From assembly GCF_963583255.1 (NCBI RefSeq), contig NC_084815.1:10959724-11023723 (forward strand): a stretch of DNA of 64,000 bases, written 5' to 3'. Positions 1 through 9,760 of this stretch are shown in pieces. The notes below the pieces were generated by a model. It was not told where the DNA came from. It made no database searches and was given only the letters and a program-made list of their open reading frames with translations. A program made the position numbers and the translations under genes. The first letter of the stretch is position 1. Every line of letters begins with the position of its first letter. This DNA comes from Pyrus communis. Taxonomy: Eukaryota; Streptophyta; Magnoliopsida; Rosales; Rosaceae.

Positions 1-873
1 GGAAGTTTTTATTTTGAGAATTATGTGCCATAAGCACGGGTAGAAAGAAAAGAAAAGAAAAATTCGTGAAAAAAAAAAAATAAATAAAGTATGAAAAGAG
101 TTGAACAATATGAGAAAAAAAGTTCCAAGGTGTTGTTTGTTGAAGAAAGGGTCCAAAAAGTTGAATTCGGCCCCAAGAAGTTGTTTAAAGTCTTCCCCTT
201 GTATTTTTAAGTTAATTTCTGCAAACTAAGTGAATTCTAAGTCTTAACTTCATTACTTTGCTTACTAATGCTTGAAGAACGTTTGTTTTCCCTATCCTTT
301 CTTTGTTAACCAATACCCCAAGCCCCGTTGCAACCCTTAAACTTCTATCTTGAGTGTTATGTGTTTCAATTTGTTGAGTTTGAATTTGGTATGAGCATAT
401 GGTGTCACTGGTTCTCGCATCTAAGTAGTAGCATTCCATTCATGAGATCATATCTAAACATGCCTATTAAGTCCGGAAATTGCGTTCTTTGTGATACATA
501 TATGTGAGCATTCGTTTTTATATCTACATCAATTCTCTCACATATAACTAGTATAGGGTGTGTAGTTAGAAAATCTGAGTGAAAATAGAGTGCAAATCTA
601 TTAAGGATTGAGGGAATTCTCTAAGGCATGTTACTACATTCAAAACATTGTTTTAATTGGTTAATTGTGAACTAGTAAGTAGTGACTATGATTAAGCATG
701 TGCTTAAGTGTTAAATTGACTCAAATCTGTGGGAATGATAATCTTTAACATGTCATGTGCATTGGAAATCCCTGAGGCAAACGTTGGAAGGTTTAGATTA
801 TGTTTGTTTGTTTTGTCTTGTTTTATTTCTTTGTTTTGCTCGAGGACTAGCAAAAGCTAAGTGTGGGGGAATT
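1..873 (+). mobile_element. 3' non-coding internal region of LTR element Z (left end outside window)
   Basis: This is AT-rich sequence with no credible gene. It reads in the opposite orientation to, but clearly matches, the 3' internal sequence of elements F, H, I, J and K (for example the stretch around 50050-50781 in I). It ends in a polypurine-like tract (858-873, TAAGTGTGGGGGAATT) that directly abuts the TGATAGGAGCA start of an LTR. That order identifies it as the 3' end of a plus-oriented retrotransposon whose 5' part lies to the left of the window. Short open frames here are chance. Confidence 0.8.
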
Positions 874-1190
874 TGATAGGAGCATTTTTATGTGACTTAA
901 TTGGCTTGTTCTCATGCATTTATGTTGTTTTTCCTTAGTTAGTTTAGTGTTTAAAGTCATTTTCGTGCAATTTCAGGTTTTAGTGTCAAAGTATGCAAAA
1001 AGAAGCAATTTGGAGCATTCTAGAGCATTTTTGGGCCAAGATTGGATAGTGCAAGCATGGAGGCATGAGGATGGACGAATTTGAAGGCTTGAATTCAGTT
1101 AGGGAGCTGCAAGGGGGCCTAAAAACCTTATTTCTAGAAGGCTTTATCTATTCACACATGGTGCCTAATTTCTGTATTGGAAGAACAAGC

Positions 1191-1265
1191 CTTCCTAGCT
1201 TGTCACTAGCCGTCCTACCTTGTCTCCTAGCCTTCCTAGCTTGTCACTAGCCGTCCTACCTTGTC
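1191..1265 (+). repeat. Tandem repeat, 41-bp period, in U3 of Z LTR
   Basis: The block starting CTTCCTAGCTTGTCACTAGC at 1191 recurs at 1232, an offset of 41 bp, and runs to about 1265. It lies 50-120 bp upstream of the TATA box, where U3 enhancer repeats are usually found. It is absent from the other LTRs of the window. Confidence 0.85.
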
Positions 1266-1314
1266 CAAGCTACACACATATATCCTTTAAGTGTTTCAAA
1301 ACCTTTCCTAGCCC

Positions 1315-1322
1315 TATAAATA
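1315..1322 (+). promoter_or_regulatory. TATA box of Z LTR
   Basis: TATAAATA lies about 440 bp from the LTR start. The same octamer, in matching LTR position, occurs at 6817-6824 (-), 10928-10935 (-), 19047-19054 (-), 28417-28424 (-), 33120-33127 (-), 35429-35436 (+), 40406-40413 (-), 47336-47343 (-), 51583-51590 (+), 56073-56080 (-) and 61490-61497 (-). The positional conservation supports it as the pol II promoter core of the family. Confidence 0.75.
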
Positions 1323-2606
1323 AGGGTTTGCAGCAAGGCACTAGGGGATCACTCATTCATTCAATTTTTGTCCATTCATCTATCCTTCATCCAATTCCAT
1401 AATCCCTGATCCTAAAACACATCCCAACCATCCCATCCACCTTTGTGCCGTAGCAAGGAGAAAGAAGGAAAGACTCTTGGATGCTCAAGCTTCGTCGTTG
1501 GTGCATTCTAGGTGTAATTCGTTTTATGATTTCAATGTTTAATTTATTTTCCTTTCATTTTGCTATGAACATGAGTGGCTAAACCCCTATTGGTTAGGGG
1601 TGATTTCGAAGCCATAACTATGTGTGCAAGTTGATTTGATAAATTCCAGTTATGAGTTCTTGAATCGTGAATGCAATTGGCTTAACTGTGCGAGTAATAA
1701 CGTATTTGTGTTTGTTAATTAGGGGTCGACACTTAATTGGCTTGCATGAATATGATGCTAGAATATAAGTTTGTTTCACATAATTGTCACACACTTATAT
1801 TCACAAGTAGTGAAGGTTGCTAGTCACAATCGCGTTAAGTTCAATTCCTAGCATAAGTGTCATGATGTCATAGTCACAAGTGCTTTGTCAATGCTTATAG
1901 TTTTCATTGAACGTAATGATCTTTGATTGTATCTTTATTATGATGTCATGTAAGGAACTTTTGAAGAATGCTTTGGGTTGTCGTATGATGTCATCCAATT
2001 CAATAACACAAGGAAAACTTGAGAATTAACTAGTGATGTCACGGTTAATTTGGGGCATTGTCATTCATAATTCTATGAAGGAATAACTGGAAATCGAGTC
2101 ATTTGCATACTTGTCATGTGTGGAGAAAGAACCCCTAACTAGTCCATGATCCATTAAAAACCCCAAAAACGTTTCAAAATCAGTTTTACTTTGCAATCTG
2201 TTTTCTCAACTTTAATTTCGTCCAAATCAAATCCCCCTTTACTTTGAAGTCTCAATTTAGTTAGAAATTGTTTTGGTTCATGTTTTTAAGTGTTTTGAGT
2301 CAAGTTTTCAACCAATTTCGTCCAAATTAGTGTAGGTGCTCAAAACTGCCCAGAAAGTGGTTTTTAGGCAGTTTTAAGTCTTCTAGTTGCTGTTTTGAGT
2401 TTTTGTTTTGTTTTAGTGTTTTAACTTTGGTTTTTCATTCTTTGAGTCCAAATTAGTGTTTTTAACTTTGTTTTGGAGTTCTTAGGTCAGTTTTCAAGAG
2501 TTTAGCAATCCCTCCTAATCCCCGGTTTTGAACGATCCCTACTTACATACTTTGCTACAATTGTCAGAAGAGGGTTTAATTTGTGTGCTTAATATATTTT
2601 GCATCA

Positions 2607-3467
2607 AGTGCCGGCTGATTGCTTCTTTTACTTTGCCATGCGAGTAAGAACAAGGACAAAGAAAAAGACAGGGAAAGAGCATGATATGAGATACTTTTGC
2701 TTTTGACCTTGATGATATGAGATACCTTTGCTTTTGAAGAAGCGGTGAATGAATCAGCATACTTCAATCCGCCGTTTCCTCCTGGGTCATCTGTACTCCA
2801 GGCATCTGGTATCATCTTTGGGGAAGAAGAAAGAATTGAGTATTTCGAAAGGCTTTGCTGGGAGTGCGCCCTCAGAGGTGAGAAAGAGTTGGGCATTTTC
2901 TTCAGGTTTGCCTTGCCATAAAAGACGAAGGTCGACATATATAGAGATAATAGCAAGTGGTGGTACTGTTCTTTTACCCTTTGTCGACAGATGTTTTGAT
3001 CTCGCAAATCCGGCTTTTTGAAATAGCAGGCGCCTCTTCGATTTCTGAACGACGCCCCTTCGATTTTTGAGCAGGCGCCCCTTTGCTTTCTGAAGGACAC
3101 GTAGTAGTGCGGATGCGGCTCCTTTTGACAAAGCTGCACGCGTTTTCTGAAAAGCAGAGAAAGCGTCGCCGAACTTTGCGCTTGTCGGCTAAAGATGTGT
3201 AGTTGCGATGATGGCCTCCACGTGTTGTCTGAAAAGAAGAAATCTTTTGACAAAGTTGAACGCGTCTTCTGAAAAGCCGAGAAAGCGTCGCCAAAATTAT
3301 GCCGAAAATTCCGACTTTTTGAATCGGTGGACGCGTCGCCTTGGCTTTTTATAGAGCTATCGATCACCACAACAAACACACCCTGAAGATTTCCCATTCT
3401 TGAAAATCGACTCCGGCCCTTTGAGAATTAACTCCATCCACCCCATCTCTTTGAACACTTTTGAAAA
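2607..3467 (+). promoter_or_regulatory. Promoter region of the antisense module in A
   Basis: This GC-richer region lies directly upstream of the antisense ORF. It contains paired modules of TTTTGACAAAG, ACGCG and CTGAAAAGC followed by GAGAAAGCGTCGCC (about 3120-3170 and 3243-3294), a CACGTG G-box near 3219-3224, a degenerate palindrome (gccg-aaaattc-cgac, 3301-3315) and a TATA-like TTTTTATAGAG at about 3345-3355, roughly 115 bp before the ATG. The direct repeat GATATGAGATAC...TTTGCTTTTGA also occurs twice near 2684-2738. Promoter activity is inferred from architecture only. Confidence 0.5.
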
Positions 3468-4169
3468 ATGGCAAACCCATCGAACCTTAGCTTAGAATTG
3501 AGTCTCAGCAGTGATACGGGCGCGCCGCGTCAAGGTAACGTATGGCGCCCTTCTTTCTTATCTTCTAATGGTCCTCTTACAGGTGAAGACTCTGTGATGC
3601 AGGACGCCACAACAGCTACAATAGTAGCTAGGAACCTCCTCACTCCAAAAGATAGTAGGCTGCTGTCAGGACAGTCCGATGAGTTGGCCGTTCAAGAGTC
3701 CCTCACACTTAGTGTTCAGTGTGCGAGTTCTGTGTCCAACATGGGCCAACGCCTGCTTGCCCGCTCCCGTTAGGTGGAAGCATTGATGGCAGAGGTGGAA
3801 AGTCTCAAGCAGGAGGTCCAGCAGCTGAAGTATGAGAATAGAAGTTTGCACGTGCTTGCAAACAACTATTCGACGGGCATGAAGAGGAAGCTTGATGAAC
3901 TGCAAGAGTCTGAAGGTCGGATTCAAAGTGACCGTCAAAGGTTTTCGTCTTTCCTCCAGAGGCACCTTTTTCCTGGATCATCAAGCGCTTGGCCAAGTAT
4001 TGAGGCCTGGAATGCTCCCGCTCCGATGCCTTCCGCTCCGATGCCTTCCGCTCCGATGCCTCCCGCTCCGATGCCTTCCGCTCCGATGTCTTCCGCTCCG
4101 ATGTCTCCCGCTTCTATGCCTTCCGCTTCGACGCCTCGTAGTGGGGCTTCACGCAAACATCCTTTGTGA
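3468..4169 (+). pseudogene. Antisense coiled-coil ORF, copy A, broken by an in-frame stop
   Basis: This is one of seven copies of an unrecognised protein family carried antisense to the retrotransposon. It starts MANPSNLSLELSL, keeps the LxLxL motif at residues 7-13, then reads in frame to a TAG at 3771-3773 where other copies have CAG (Gln just before VESLMAEV). The frame continues afterwards through the coiled coil (3774-3950) to a TGA at 4167-4169. The C-terminal Ala-Pro-Met-Pro-Ser tail is the longest in the window, about eight 15-bp units between 4018 and 4130. One substitution is therefore enough to explain the break. No biochemical function is known to me. Confidence 0.8.
4018..4135 (+). 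repeat. 15-bp minisatellite coding the APMPS-type tail
   Basis: Units of the form TCCGCTCCGATGCCT recur about eight times, in frame, encoding Ala-Pro-Met-Pro/Ser. The homologous tract differs in copy number in other antisense ORFs (about 7800-7850, 14540-14640, 23335-23430, 38166-38270, 44680-44760, 62435-62515), as expected for replication slippage that keeps frame. Confidence 0.85.
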
Positions 4170-4200
4170 ATGCTCCATCTTTCTCCATGTTTAGTATCTT

Positions 4201-4223
4201 TTTTTTTTTTTTTTTTTTTTTTT
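4201..4223. repeat. Poly(T) tract between the convergent ORFs of A
   Basis: A run of T (poly(A) in element sense) sits between the stop codons of the antisense ORF (4169) and the sense ORF (4231). The equivalent position is A/T homopolymeric in every copy: about 7922-7946 and 8222-8242 in B, 14702-14745 in C, 23501-23532 in F, 38069-38102 in I, 44827-44883 in J and 62583-62628 in K. Confidence 0.85.
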
Positions 4224-4230
4224 CTACAAA

Positions 4231-5220
4231 TCAAACGGCATGGAATTGGTCTTTGAATGGGCGGTGATACTTGAAATGATCCGGTAATAGTTTAAATTCT
4301 AGAGTGGATGCCTGAATCATTAACGACATATTAGTATAAAAGAAAATTGAAATTCGGGGAGGCGGCTTACCTTTGTGTTCCGACAAGAACTTAAGAATAA
4401 ACACCCCTTCGAAAGTTATGACTTGTCCCGTGTCATAAAATCCAACTTCTTTGGGAATTGTGGTTTCAATTATGTCCTCTTTGATGCCTTCATGAAATTC
4501 CCTACTTTGCACCTTTGGAAGGGGTTCCAAGATGTCTTTTTCACCTTCTTCTTCCTTGGAAGTCATGAATCTGCAAGGAATAGGGATATTTGTTGGAACG
4601 GGGTTAAAAATAATGAAATTTGGAACAACCATACCTGAATTAGATGGCATAGGAGCAATAGGTGCCTCCGGTAAAGGTGTTTCCACCCTTGCCGTGGGCT
4701 GGGTGTATTCCTCTTCCTTGTGATTTGATTTTGATGGTTGAGGGTCCATTCCAACCTCTTTGTCACTTCTCAACATGATTTCCTTGGCAGTTTCAAATTC
4801 TCCCTTCGGATTTGCAATGGTTGAACTAGGGAGTTCGCCTTGGTCTCGAAACTGTCCTACGAACTCCGCGATCTGCCCAATTTGCATTTCCAAGTGGTCC
4901 AACCTTTTGTCTTGATTTTGGCCCTCCTTGACTTGATTTTGTGAGCCCTGCACCAAACAAATTAATTCATTAAGCTTTTGATTATAATCTATTGACGAAC
5001 TTGAGTTTGGTTGGGCATATTGAATATGAGGTGGCTGCCAATATCCTTCTTGTTGAACATTTTGAGGTTCCCACCACATAGAAGTTGAATGATCACTCCA
5101 ATCCGAATTGTAAGTATTGGAAAACACGTTATTCCTTGATTGAAGATCAAATATATCAATGCTTTGCATTTGGGACCTTTCCATGAGCTGTGACAAAAGA
5201 GAAGCATTATCAAGTGCCAT
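4231..5220 (-). CDS. Sense Gag/linker-derived ORF of element A (329 aa)
   Basis: I chose the ATG at 5220 (MALDNASLLSQLMERSQ) because that N-terminus is shared with copies I, J and K; the open frame extends nine codons further upstream. Visible parts are an N-terminal region rich in Gln, Asn, Ser and Trp, a short amphipathic segment ending QIGQIAEFVGQFRDQ, then LPSSTIANPKGEFETAKEIM and LRSDKEVG. That order is what I know from the Gag-Pol linker of Athila-like Ty3/Gypsy elements. A C-terminal TLEFKLLPDHFKY resembles the segment just before reverse transcriptase in those elements. No zinc knuckle, protease or RT follows, so it is an internally deleted remnant. An intron-like 59-nt segment lies at 4370-4312. 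Whether it is translated is unknown. Confidence 0.6.
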   Translation of the reverse strand: MALDNASLLSQLMERSQMQSIDIFDLQSRNNVFSNTYNSDWSDHSTSMWWEPQNVQQEGYWQPPHIQYAQPNSSSSIDYNQKLNELICLVQGSQNQVKEGQNQDKRLDHLEMQIGQIAEFVGQFRDQGELPSSTIANPKGEFETAKEIMLRSDKEVGMDPQPSKSNHKEEEYTQPTARVETPLPEAPIAPMPSNSGMVVPNFIIFNPVPTNIPIPCRFMTSKEEEGEKDILEPLPKVQSREFHEGIKEDIIETTIPKEVGFYDTGQVITFEGVFILKFLSEHKGKPPPRISIFFYTNMSLMIQASTLEFKLLPDHFKYHRPFKDQFHAV

Positions 5221-5341
5221 GTTGTGCTTCTCTAGCACAAAACACAAATCAAAAACTAAAACTAAAATACATAACAGAAACTAAAACTAAAACTAATAAG
5301 AAAACGAAAATAACAATCCAAAGGATTAGCAAAGTTGCTAA

Positions 5342-5359
5342 TCCCCGGCAACGGCGCCA
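5342..5359 (-). other. tRNA-Asp primer-binding site of element A
   Basis: In element sense the sequence is TGGCGCCGTTGCCGGGGA, 18 nt that match the complement of the plant tRNA-Asp 3' end including CCA. It starts five bases inside the 5' LTR boundary (5365). The same 18-mer is intact in B, I, J and K and has one change in F. Confidence 0.9.
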
Positions 5360-5364
5360 AAATT

Positions 5365-7438
5365 TGATGCGATATTTATACGCACACAAATTAAACCCTC
5401 TTTTTGACAATTGTAGTATAGGTGCAAGTAGGGATCGTTCTGGACCGGGGATTAGGAGGGATTGTTAATCACTTGGATTTGACTCAAAAACGTAAAAACA
5501 CAATATAAAACACTATACTAGACTCAAAGAATGCAAAACTAAACTTTAAAACACTAAAACAAATCAAAAGACTCAAACATCACCCAAAACACTCAAAACT
5601 GCCTTAAAATCACTTTCTGGGCAGTTTTGAGCACTTTGGTGAATTTGGACGAATTTGTGTAATAAATTGAATCAAAACACTTAGAAACATAAACTAAGAT
5701 ACTTTCTAACTAAATTGGACAATAAAGTAAAGGGGGATTGAGTTTTGGACGAAATTAAACTAAATGCACAGATTCTAATTAAAACAGATTGTAAATATGA
5801 AATTGATGAAATGGAATGAATGGATGATAGAATAGCTAAGGGGTTCATCTCCACACATGTTACACTTGCATAATAAAATGATTTCCAATTGCATTTCAAT
5901 AAACCATGAATACTCAACACCCCAAGTTAACCGTGATGCACTAATTAACCTTCAAATCTTCCTAACGTTATTGAATTGGATGATGCATGCGACAATTCAA
6001 AACATTCCCCACAAGTCCTCAACATGAATGCATAGAAGAGGTACAAGCAAGAATCATTACGCTCTATGAAAATTATAAGTGTTGACGAGGCATTTGTTAC
6101 TATGGATTGCATGAAACTTATGCCAAGAATTCATTTAACGCGATTGTTTATAAGCAACCTCCACTACTTGTGAATATAAGTTCGTAACTATTAGGTGAAA
6201 CTCACTTATATTCTAGCGTCATATTCATGCATGAAAATTAAGTGTGCACTCTCAATAAACATACATAAATAAGTTATCAATCAAACAGTTAAACGAATTG
6301 AATCCACAACTTATGAAACGCAATTAGAAGTAATCAAATCAAAATGCAAGCATAAACATATATTTCGAATTCCCCCCTAGCCAAGCGGGGTTTAGTTGAA
6401 TTTAAACATTGGAATCAAAGAAACACCTAAACATTCCAACAACTCAAACTTGAATTGTATGAACGTTTAGGCCCTCTTCTCTTCCATTCCTCATTCGTAC
6501 AAAACAAAGAGTATTGAAATTAAACATTGAAATCAAAGAAACACCTAAACATTCCAACAACTCAAACTTGAATTGTATGAACGTTTAGGCCCTCTTATCT
6601 TCCTCTTCGTTGTAGCACAAGGTCTAAGGATAGTTTGATGGTGTGAATGGTTTGGGGAGTGGTTGGAGTGGCTGCAATGGAGGAGAAAAGTGTTTTGCTG
6701 GCTGCTGCAAGGGTGTGGAGAGGTTTTGACGAATTTCTGGAATATGGAAGAGTGAATGGAAGAATGTATGAGAATTTCTGAATATGGGAATGAGTTTTGT
6801 GGCTGCAATGGGTGCTTATTTATAGGTGGAGAAAGGGGTGAATGTGCATGTGGCTGATTTGTGGTGCAATGATGAAAGGAAATGTGCATGTGGCTGATTT
6901 GTGATGCAATGATGAAAGGCAAAATGCATGTGGCTGATTTGTGGTGAGTGGGAATGCAATCTGAAATGGGAGAGCATGTGGATTAAAGGGGGAATGCATG
7001 TGCAATGTTTTGGGAGAAAATGGGAGTGCATGTCAGTGATGGTGTTTGGTGCTGAAAATGAATGTGTTTGCATGTGAATTAGAGCTAGGGTGAATGATGA
7101 TGAATGCATGTGGATTAAAGAGTGAATGGTGGCTGCAAAGTGAATGAATAATGAAATGGGAAAGCATGTGCAAGGTTTTGGTGTGAATGATTGAATGTGC
7201 ATGTGGCTGCAATGGATTAGGAATCCTTCAATTTCGTCCATCCTCTTGGCTCCAAGCATATGATATCCATTCCAATCTCTAATTTGCTCCAAAAGGCTCC
7301 AAAAGGCATCCTTTTGCATACTTTGCCCTTAGAACCTGAAAACACACAAAAGAAGCATAAAGGACTAAAATAACTAAAGAAACATAACGTAAATGCACGA
7401 GAACAAGCCATTTAAGTCGCATGAATATGCTCCTATCA
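5365..7438 (-). repeat. 5' LTR of element A (2074 bp)
   Basis: On the plus strand it runs from TGATGCGATATTTATACGC to GCTCCTATCA. From the far end it has a CATGCA-rich U3, a TATAAATA box (6824-6817), the duplicated hairpin block, a C-run/G-run hairpin and a long U5. It abuts the PBS at 5359. Open frames of 60-167 codons in its U3 (6545-7319) are His/Ser/Met-rich artefacts of the CATGCA repeats and not genes. Confidence 0.9.
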
Positions 7439-7889
7439 GCTGCTGTCAGGACGGTCCGATGAGTTGGTCGTTCAAGAGTCCCTCGCACTTAGTGTTCAGT
7501 GTGCGAGTTCTGTGTCCAACATGGGCCAACGCCTGCTTGCCCGCTCCCGTCAGGTGGAATCATTGATGGCAGAGGTGGAAAGTCTTAAGCAAGAGATCCA
7601 GCAGCTTAAGTACGAGAATAGAAGTTTGCATGTGCTTGCAAATAACTATTCGTCGGGCATGAAGAGGAAGCTTGATGAGCTGCAAGAATCTGAGGGTCGA
7701 ATTCACAGTGACCGTCAAAGGCTTGCGGCTTATCTCCAGAGGCACCTTTTTCCTGGGTCATCCAGCATTTGGCCAAGTATTGAGGCCTGGAATGCTCTAG
7801 TTCCGATGCCTTCCGCTCCTATGCCTTCCGCTTCTATGCCTTCTGCTTCGACGCCTCGTAGTGGGGCTTTACGTAAACATCCTCTGTGA
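7439..7889 (+). pseudogene. Antisense coiled-coil ORF, copy B, 5' truncated
   Basis: The frame is open from the junction with A to the TGA at 7889. It covers roughly the last two thirds of the family protein: SVQCASSVSNMGQRLLARS, the coiled coil and a short Met-Pro-Ser-Ala tail with only about three minisatellite units. The first part of the gene and its promoter were separated when A inserted; they should lie left of the window. No in-frame damage is visible in what remains. Confidence 0.75.
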
Positions 7890-7913
7890 AGGCTCCATCT
7901 TTCTGCCATGTTT

Positions 7914-8506
7914 ATTTTTATTCTTTTTTTTTTTTTTTTTTTTTTTAATCAAATCAAACGGCATGGAATTGATCTTTGAATGGAAGGTGATACTTGAAAT
8001 GATCCGGTAATGGTTTAAATTCTAGAGTGGATGCCTGAATCATTAACAACATGTTAGTATAAAAGAAAATTGAAATTCGGGGAGGCGGCTTACCTGTGTG
8101 CTCCGAAATGAACTCCAGAATAAACACCCCTTCGAAAGTTATGACTTGTCCCGTGTCATAAAATCCAACTTCTTTGGGAATTATGGTTTCAAATATGTCC
8201 TCTTTGATGTAGATTTTTATTCTTTTTTTTTTTTTTTTTTTTAATCAAATCAAACGGCATGGAATTGATCTTTGAATGGAAGGTGATACTTGAAATGATC
8301 CGGTAATGGTTTAAATTCTAGAGTGGATGCCTGAATCATTAACAACATGTTAGTATAAAAGAAAATTGAAATTCGGGGAGGCGGCTTACCTGTGTGCTCC
8401 GAAATGAACTCCAGAATAAACACCCCTTCGAAAGTTATGACTTGTCCCGTGTCATAAAATCCAACTTCTTTGGGAATTATGGTTTCAAATATGTCCTCTT
8501 TGATGC
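7914..8506 (-). repeat. 296-bp tandem duplication at the 3' end of B's sense ORF
   Basis: The poly(T) tract plus the following segment (through 'cctctttgatg') occurs twice, at about 7914-8209 and 8210-8506. For example AATCAAATCAAACGG starts at 7947 and again at 8243. Each copy includes the T tract, the sense-ORF C-terminal coding end and the intron-like segment. The two copies look almost identical, so the duplication is recent. Only the distal copy (8250 onward) is joined to the full ORF. Confidence 0.85.
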
Positions 8507-9584
8507 CTTCTACATCTTCTCCAGCCACTACCTTCTTTTGAATCATTCTTCTTGGTGTACAAAGTCCTTTGAAGAATTCAACACCATCTAAAACTTGCTG
8601 TGTTGCACCAAGAATTGGAATAGCATTTTGCACCTTTGGGAAGGCTTCCACGATGTCCTTTTTACTCTCTTCTTGGTTGGGAATCAAAAACCTGCTAGGA
8701 AAAGGGACATTGGGTGGAATAACATCAGAATAACATGGAATTGGGACGTCCTTACTTGTGGTGGGTGGTTTAGAGGGCTTAGGGGGCTGCGGCAATGGTT
8801 GTTCTACCCTTGCCGTGTGCATGTCTTCTTCCTCCTCCTCAATTAGCAGCTCCTCATCCACTTCTAGGCTATGTTTGGACATTTTTAGGTCAGCTCCAAC
8901 CTCCATAGCACTTCCCAAAGTGATAGCATTATGGATTTCAAAATCTTCCTTCGAGTTTTCAATAGTTGAGTTGGAGAGTTCACTTTGCTCTTGAATTTGT
9001 TTCATGAACTCCATAATCTGCCCAATTTGCTCCTCCAATTTACCCACCTTCTTGTCTTGATTTTGTTCGTCCTGCGTCAAAGAGTTTAGTGATTGAAATT
9101 TTTTATCATTATCCATGGACATACTTGAACTTGATTGGAATTGTTGTGGGGGAGGTTGTGGTGGCTGCATAGGTGTTGTATTGAACTCCTCATATGGTTG
9201 CCAATATGCTTCTTGTTGAGCCTCCTTGGCTTGATTTTGTGACCCATGCGCCAAAGAATTTAATTCATTAAGAATTTGATTATAATCTATTGGCGAACTT
9301 GAATTTAATTGAGCATATTGCATATGAAGTTGTGGTGGCTGCATAGGTCTTGAATAGAATTCCTCATATGGTTGCCAATATGCTTCACGTTGAACTTGTT
9401 GATCTTCCCACCACATAGAGTTTGAATGATCCCTCCAATCTCTTTGTGGACATTGATTGGCTTGAAATCCTTGCCTAAATGGAGCACCAAATGTAGGGAC
9501 ACTCTGCATTGTGGTCCTTTCGGCATACGGTGACAATTGAGAAGTAAGATTTGCCAATTGAGCTTGAATGCTAGCAAAATCCAT
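8250..9584 (-). CDS. Sense Gag/linker-derived ORF of element B, divergent (444 aa)
   Basis: This is the longest sense ORF in the window. It begins MDFASIQAQLANLTSQLSPY, a different N-terminus from the MALDNAS copies, and has an internally duplicated block (EAYWQPYEEF...PMQPPQ at about residues 67-85 and 124-142). It then has the conserved KLEEQIGQIMEFMKQIQEQ, an acidic stretch (LLIEEEEEDM), a Pro/Lys-rich linker, and the C-terminal STLEFKPLPDHFKY ending shared with the other copies. It also keeps a GVEFFKGLCTPRRMIQKK segment absent elsewhere. Like the others it has no zinc knuckle or enzymatic domain. It may represent an older subfamily form of the sense protein. Confidence 0.6.
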   Translation of the reverse strand: MDFASIQAQLANLTSQLSPYAERTTMQSVPTFGAPFRQGFQANQCPQRDWRDHSNSMWWEDQQVQREAYWQPYEEFYSRPMQPPQLHMQYAQLNSSSPIDYNQILNELNSLAHGSQNQAKEAQQEAYWQPYEEFNTTPMQPPQPPPQQFQSSSSMSMDNDKKFQSLNSLTQDEQNQDKKVGKLEEQIGQIMEFMKQIQEQSELSNSTIENSKEDFEIHNAITLGSAMEVGADLKMSKHSLEVDEELLIEEEEEDMHTARVEQPLPQPPKPSKPPTTSKDVPIPCYSDVIPPNVPFPSRFLIPNQEESKKDIVEAFPKVQNAIPILGATQQVLDGVEFFKGLCTPRRMIQKKVVAGEDVEGIKEDIFETIIPKEVGFYDTGQVITFEGVFILEFISEHTGKPPPRISIFFYTNMLLMIQASTLEFKPLPDHFKYHLPFKDQFHAV

Positions 9585-9737
9585 ATCTTACTTCTCTAGT
9601 ACCTAAAATCAAAGAAAGAGAACTAAATCAAATATCAAAAGTAACAACAAACAAAGAAAACAACACTAAGTTAGAAACTAAAACGAAAACAACTAAACCA
9701 AAAAGAAAAGAACCAAGGGATTAGCAAAGTTGCTAAT

Positions 9738-9755
9738 TCCCCGGCAACGGCGCCA
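9738..9755 (-). other. tRNA-Asp primer-binding site of element B
   Basis: The intact 18-mer (complement TGGCGCCGTTGCCGGGGA in element sense) lies five bases from the 5' LTR boundary at 9761. Confidence 0.9.
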
Positions 9756-9760
9756 AAATT

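Larger units (their letters stand above)
874..2606 (+). repeat. 3' LTR of element Z, divergent type (1733 bp)
   Basis: It begins TGATAGGAGCA and ends TTTGCATCA, the same termini as every other LTR in the window, but the middle is clearly diverged. The U3 lacks the CATGCA-rich block of the others and instead carries a 41-bp tandem repeat. A TATAAATA box lies at 1315-1322, and a CCCC...GGGG hairpin is kept at 1584-1600. The base just after the LTR (2607) falls within internal sequence of element A, between CCA and AGTGCCGGCTG of the uninterrupted copies (compare 13090-13110). Z therefore inserted into A; its predicted target duplication is AGTGC (2607-2611), with the other copy outside the window. 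Confidence 0.85.
2607..7438 (-). mobile_element. Element A: internal region plus 5' LTR (3' part outside window)
   Basis: Read on the minus strand it has a 5' LTR (7438-5365), a PBS (5359-5342), a sense gag-derived ORF (5220-4231), a T/A tract, the antisense coiled-coil module (3468-4169 on plus) and its promoter region. It is cut at 2607 by element Z. Its 5' LTR ends CTATCA at 7438 and is followed by internal sequence of element B, so A inserted into B's antisense ORF. The predicted target duplication is GCTGC (7439-7443); its partner is outside the window. Confidence 0.85.

Noticed and set aside
1065..1402. Leu/Ser/Pro-rich frames in the Z LTR
   Set aside because: They translate the 41-bp tandem repeat and surrounding U3; they contain the TATA region and have no protein-like conservation.
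2576..3397. Open frame of 273 codons on minus, with relatives at 13051-13485, 21896-22573, 43341-43787, 47945-48541 and 58825-59175
   Set aside because: It overlaps the antisense promoter on the opposite strand, the frames and starts differ between copies, and one even runs across the J insertion junction. The apparent similarity follows from the DNA being homologous.
3892..4234. Gly/Ile/Glu- or Leu/Pro/Arg-rich frames over the Met-Pro-Ala minisatellite (also 23250-23477, 38133-38330, 44608-44805, 62363-62560)
   Set aside because: They are alternative-frame shadows of the 15-bp repeat in the antisense ORF.
6545..7319. His/Met/Ser-rich open frames in LTR U3 regions (also 10688-11609, 19246-19485, 27592-27915, 28616-28855, 30072-31270, 32974-33758, 35034-35237 and 51188-51391)
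   Set aside because: They are translations of CATGCA/CATGTG repeats, which lack stop codons by composition. They are not conserved as proteins.
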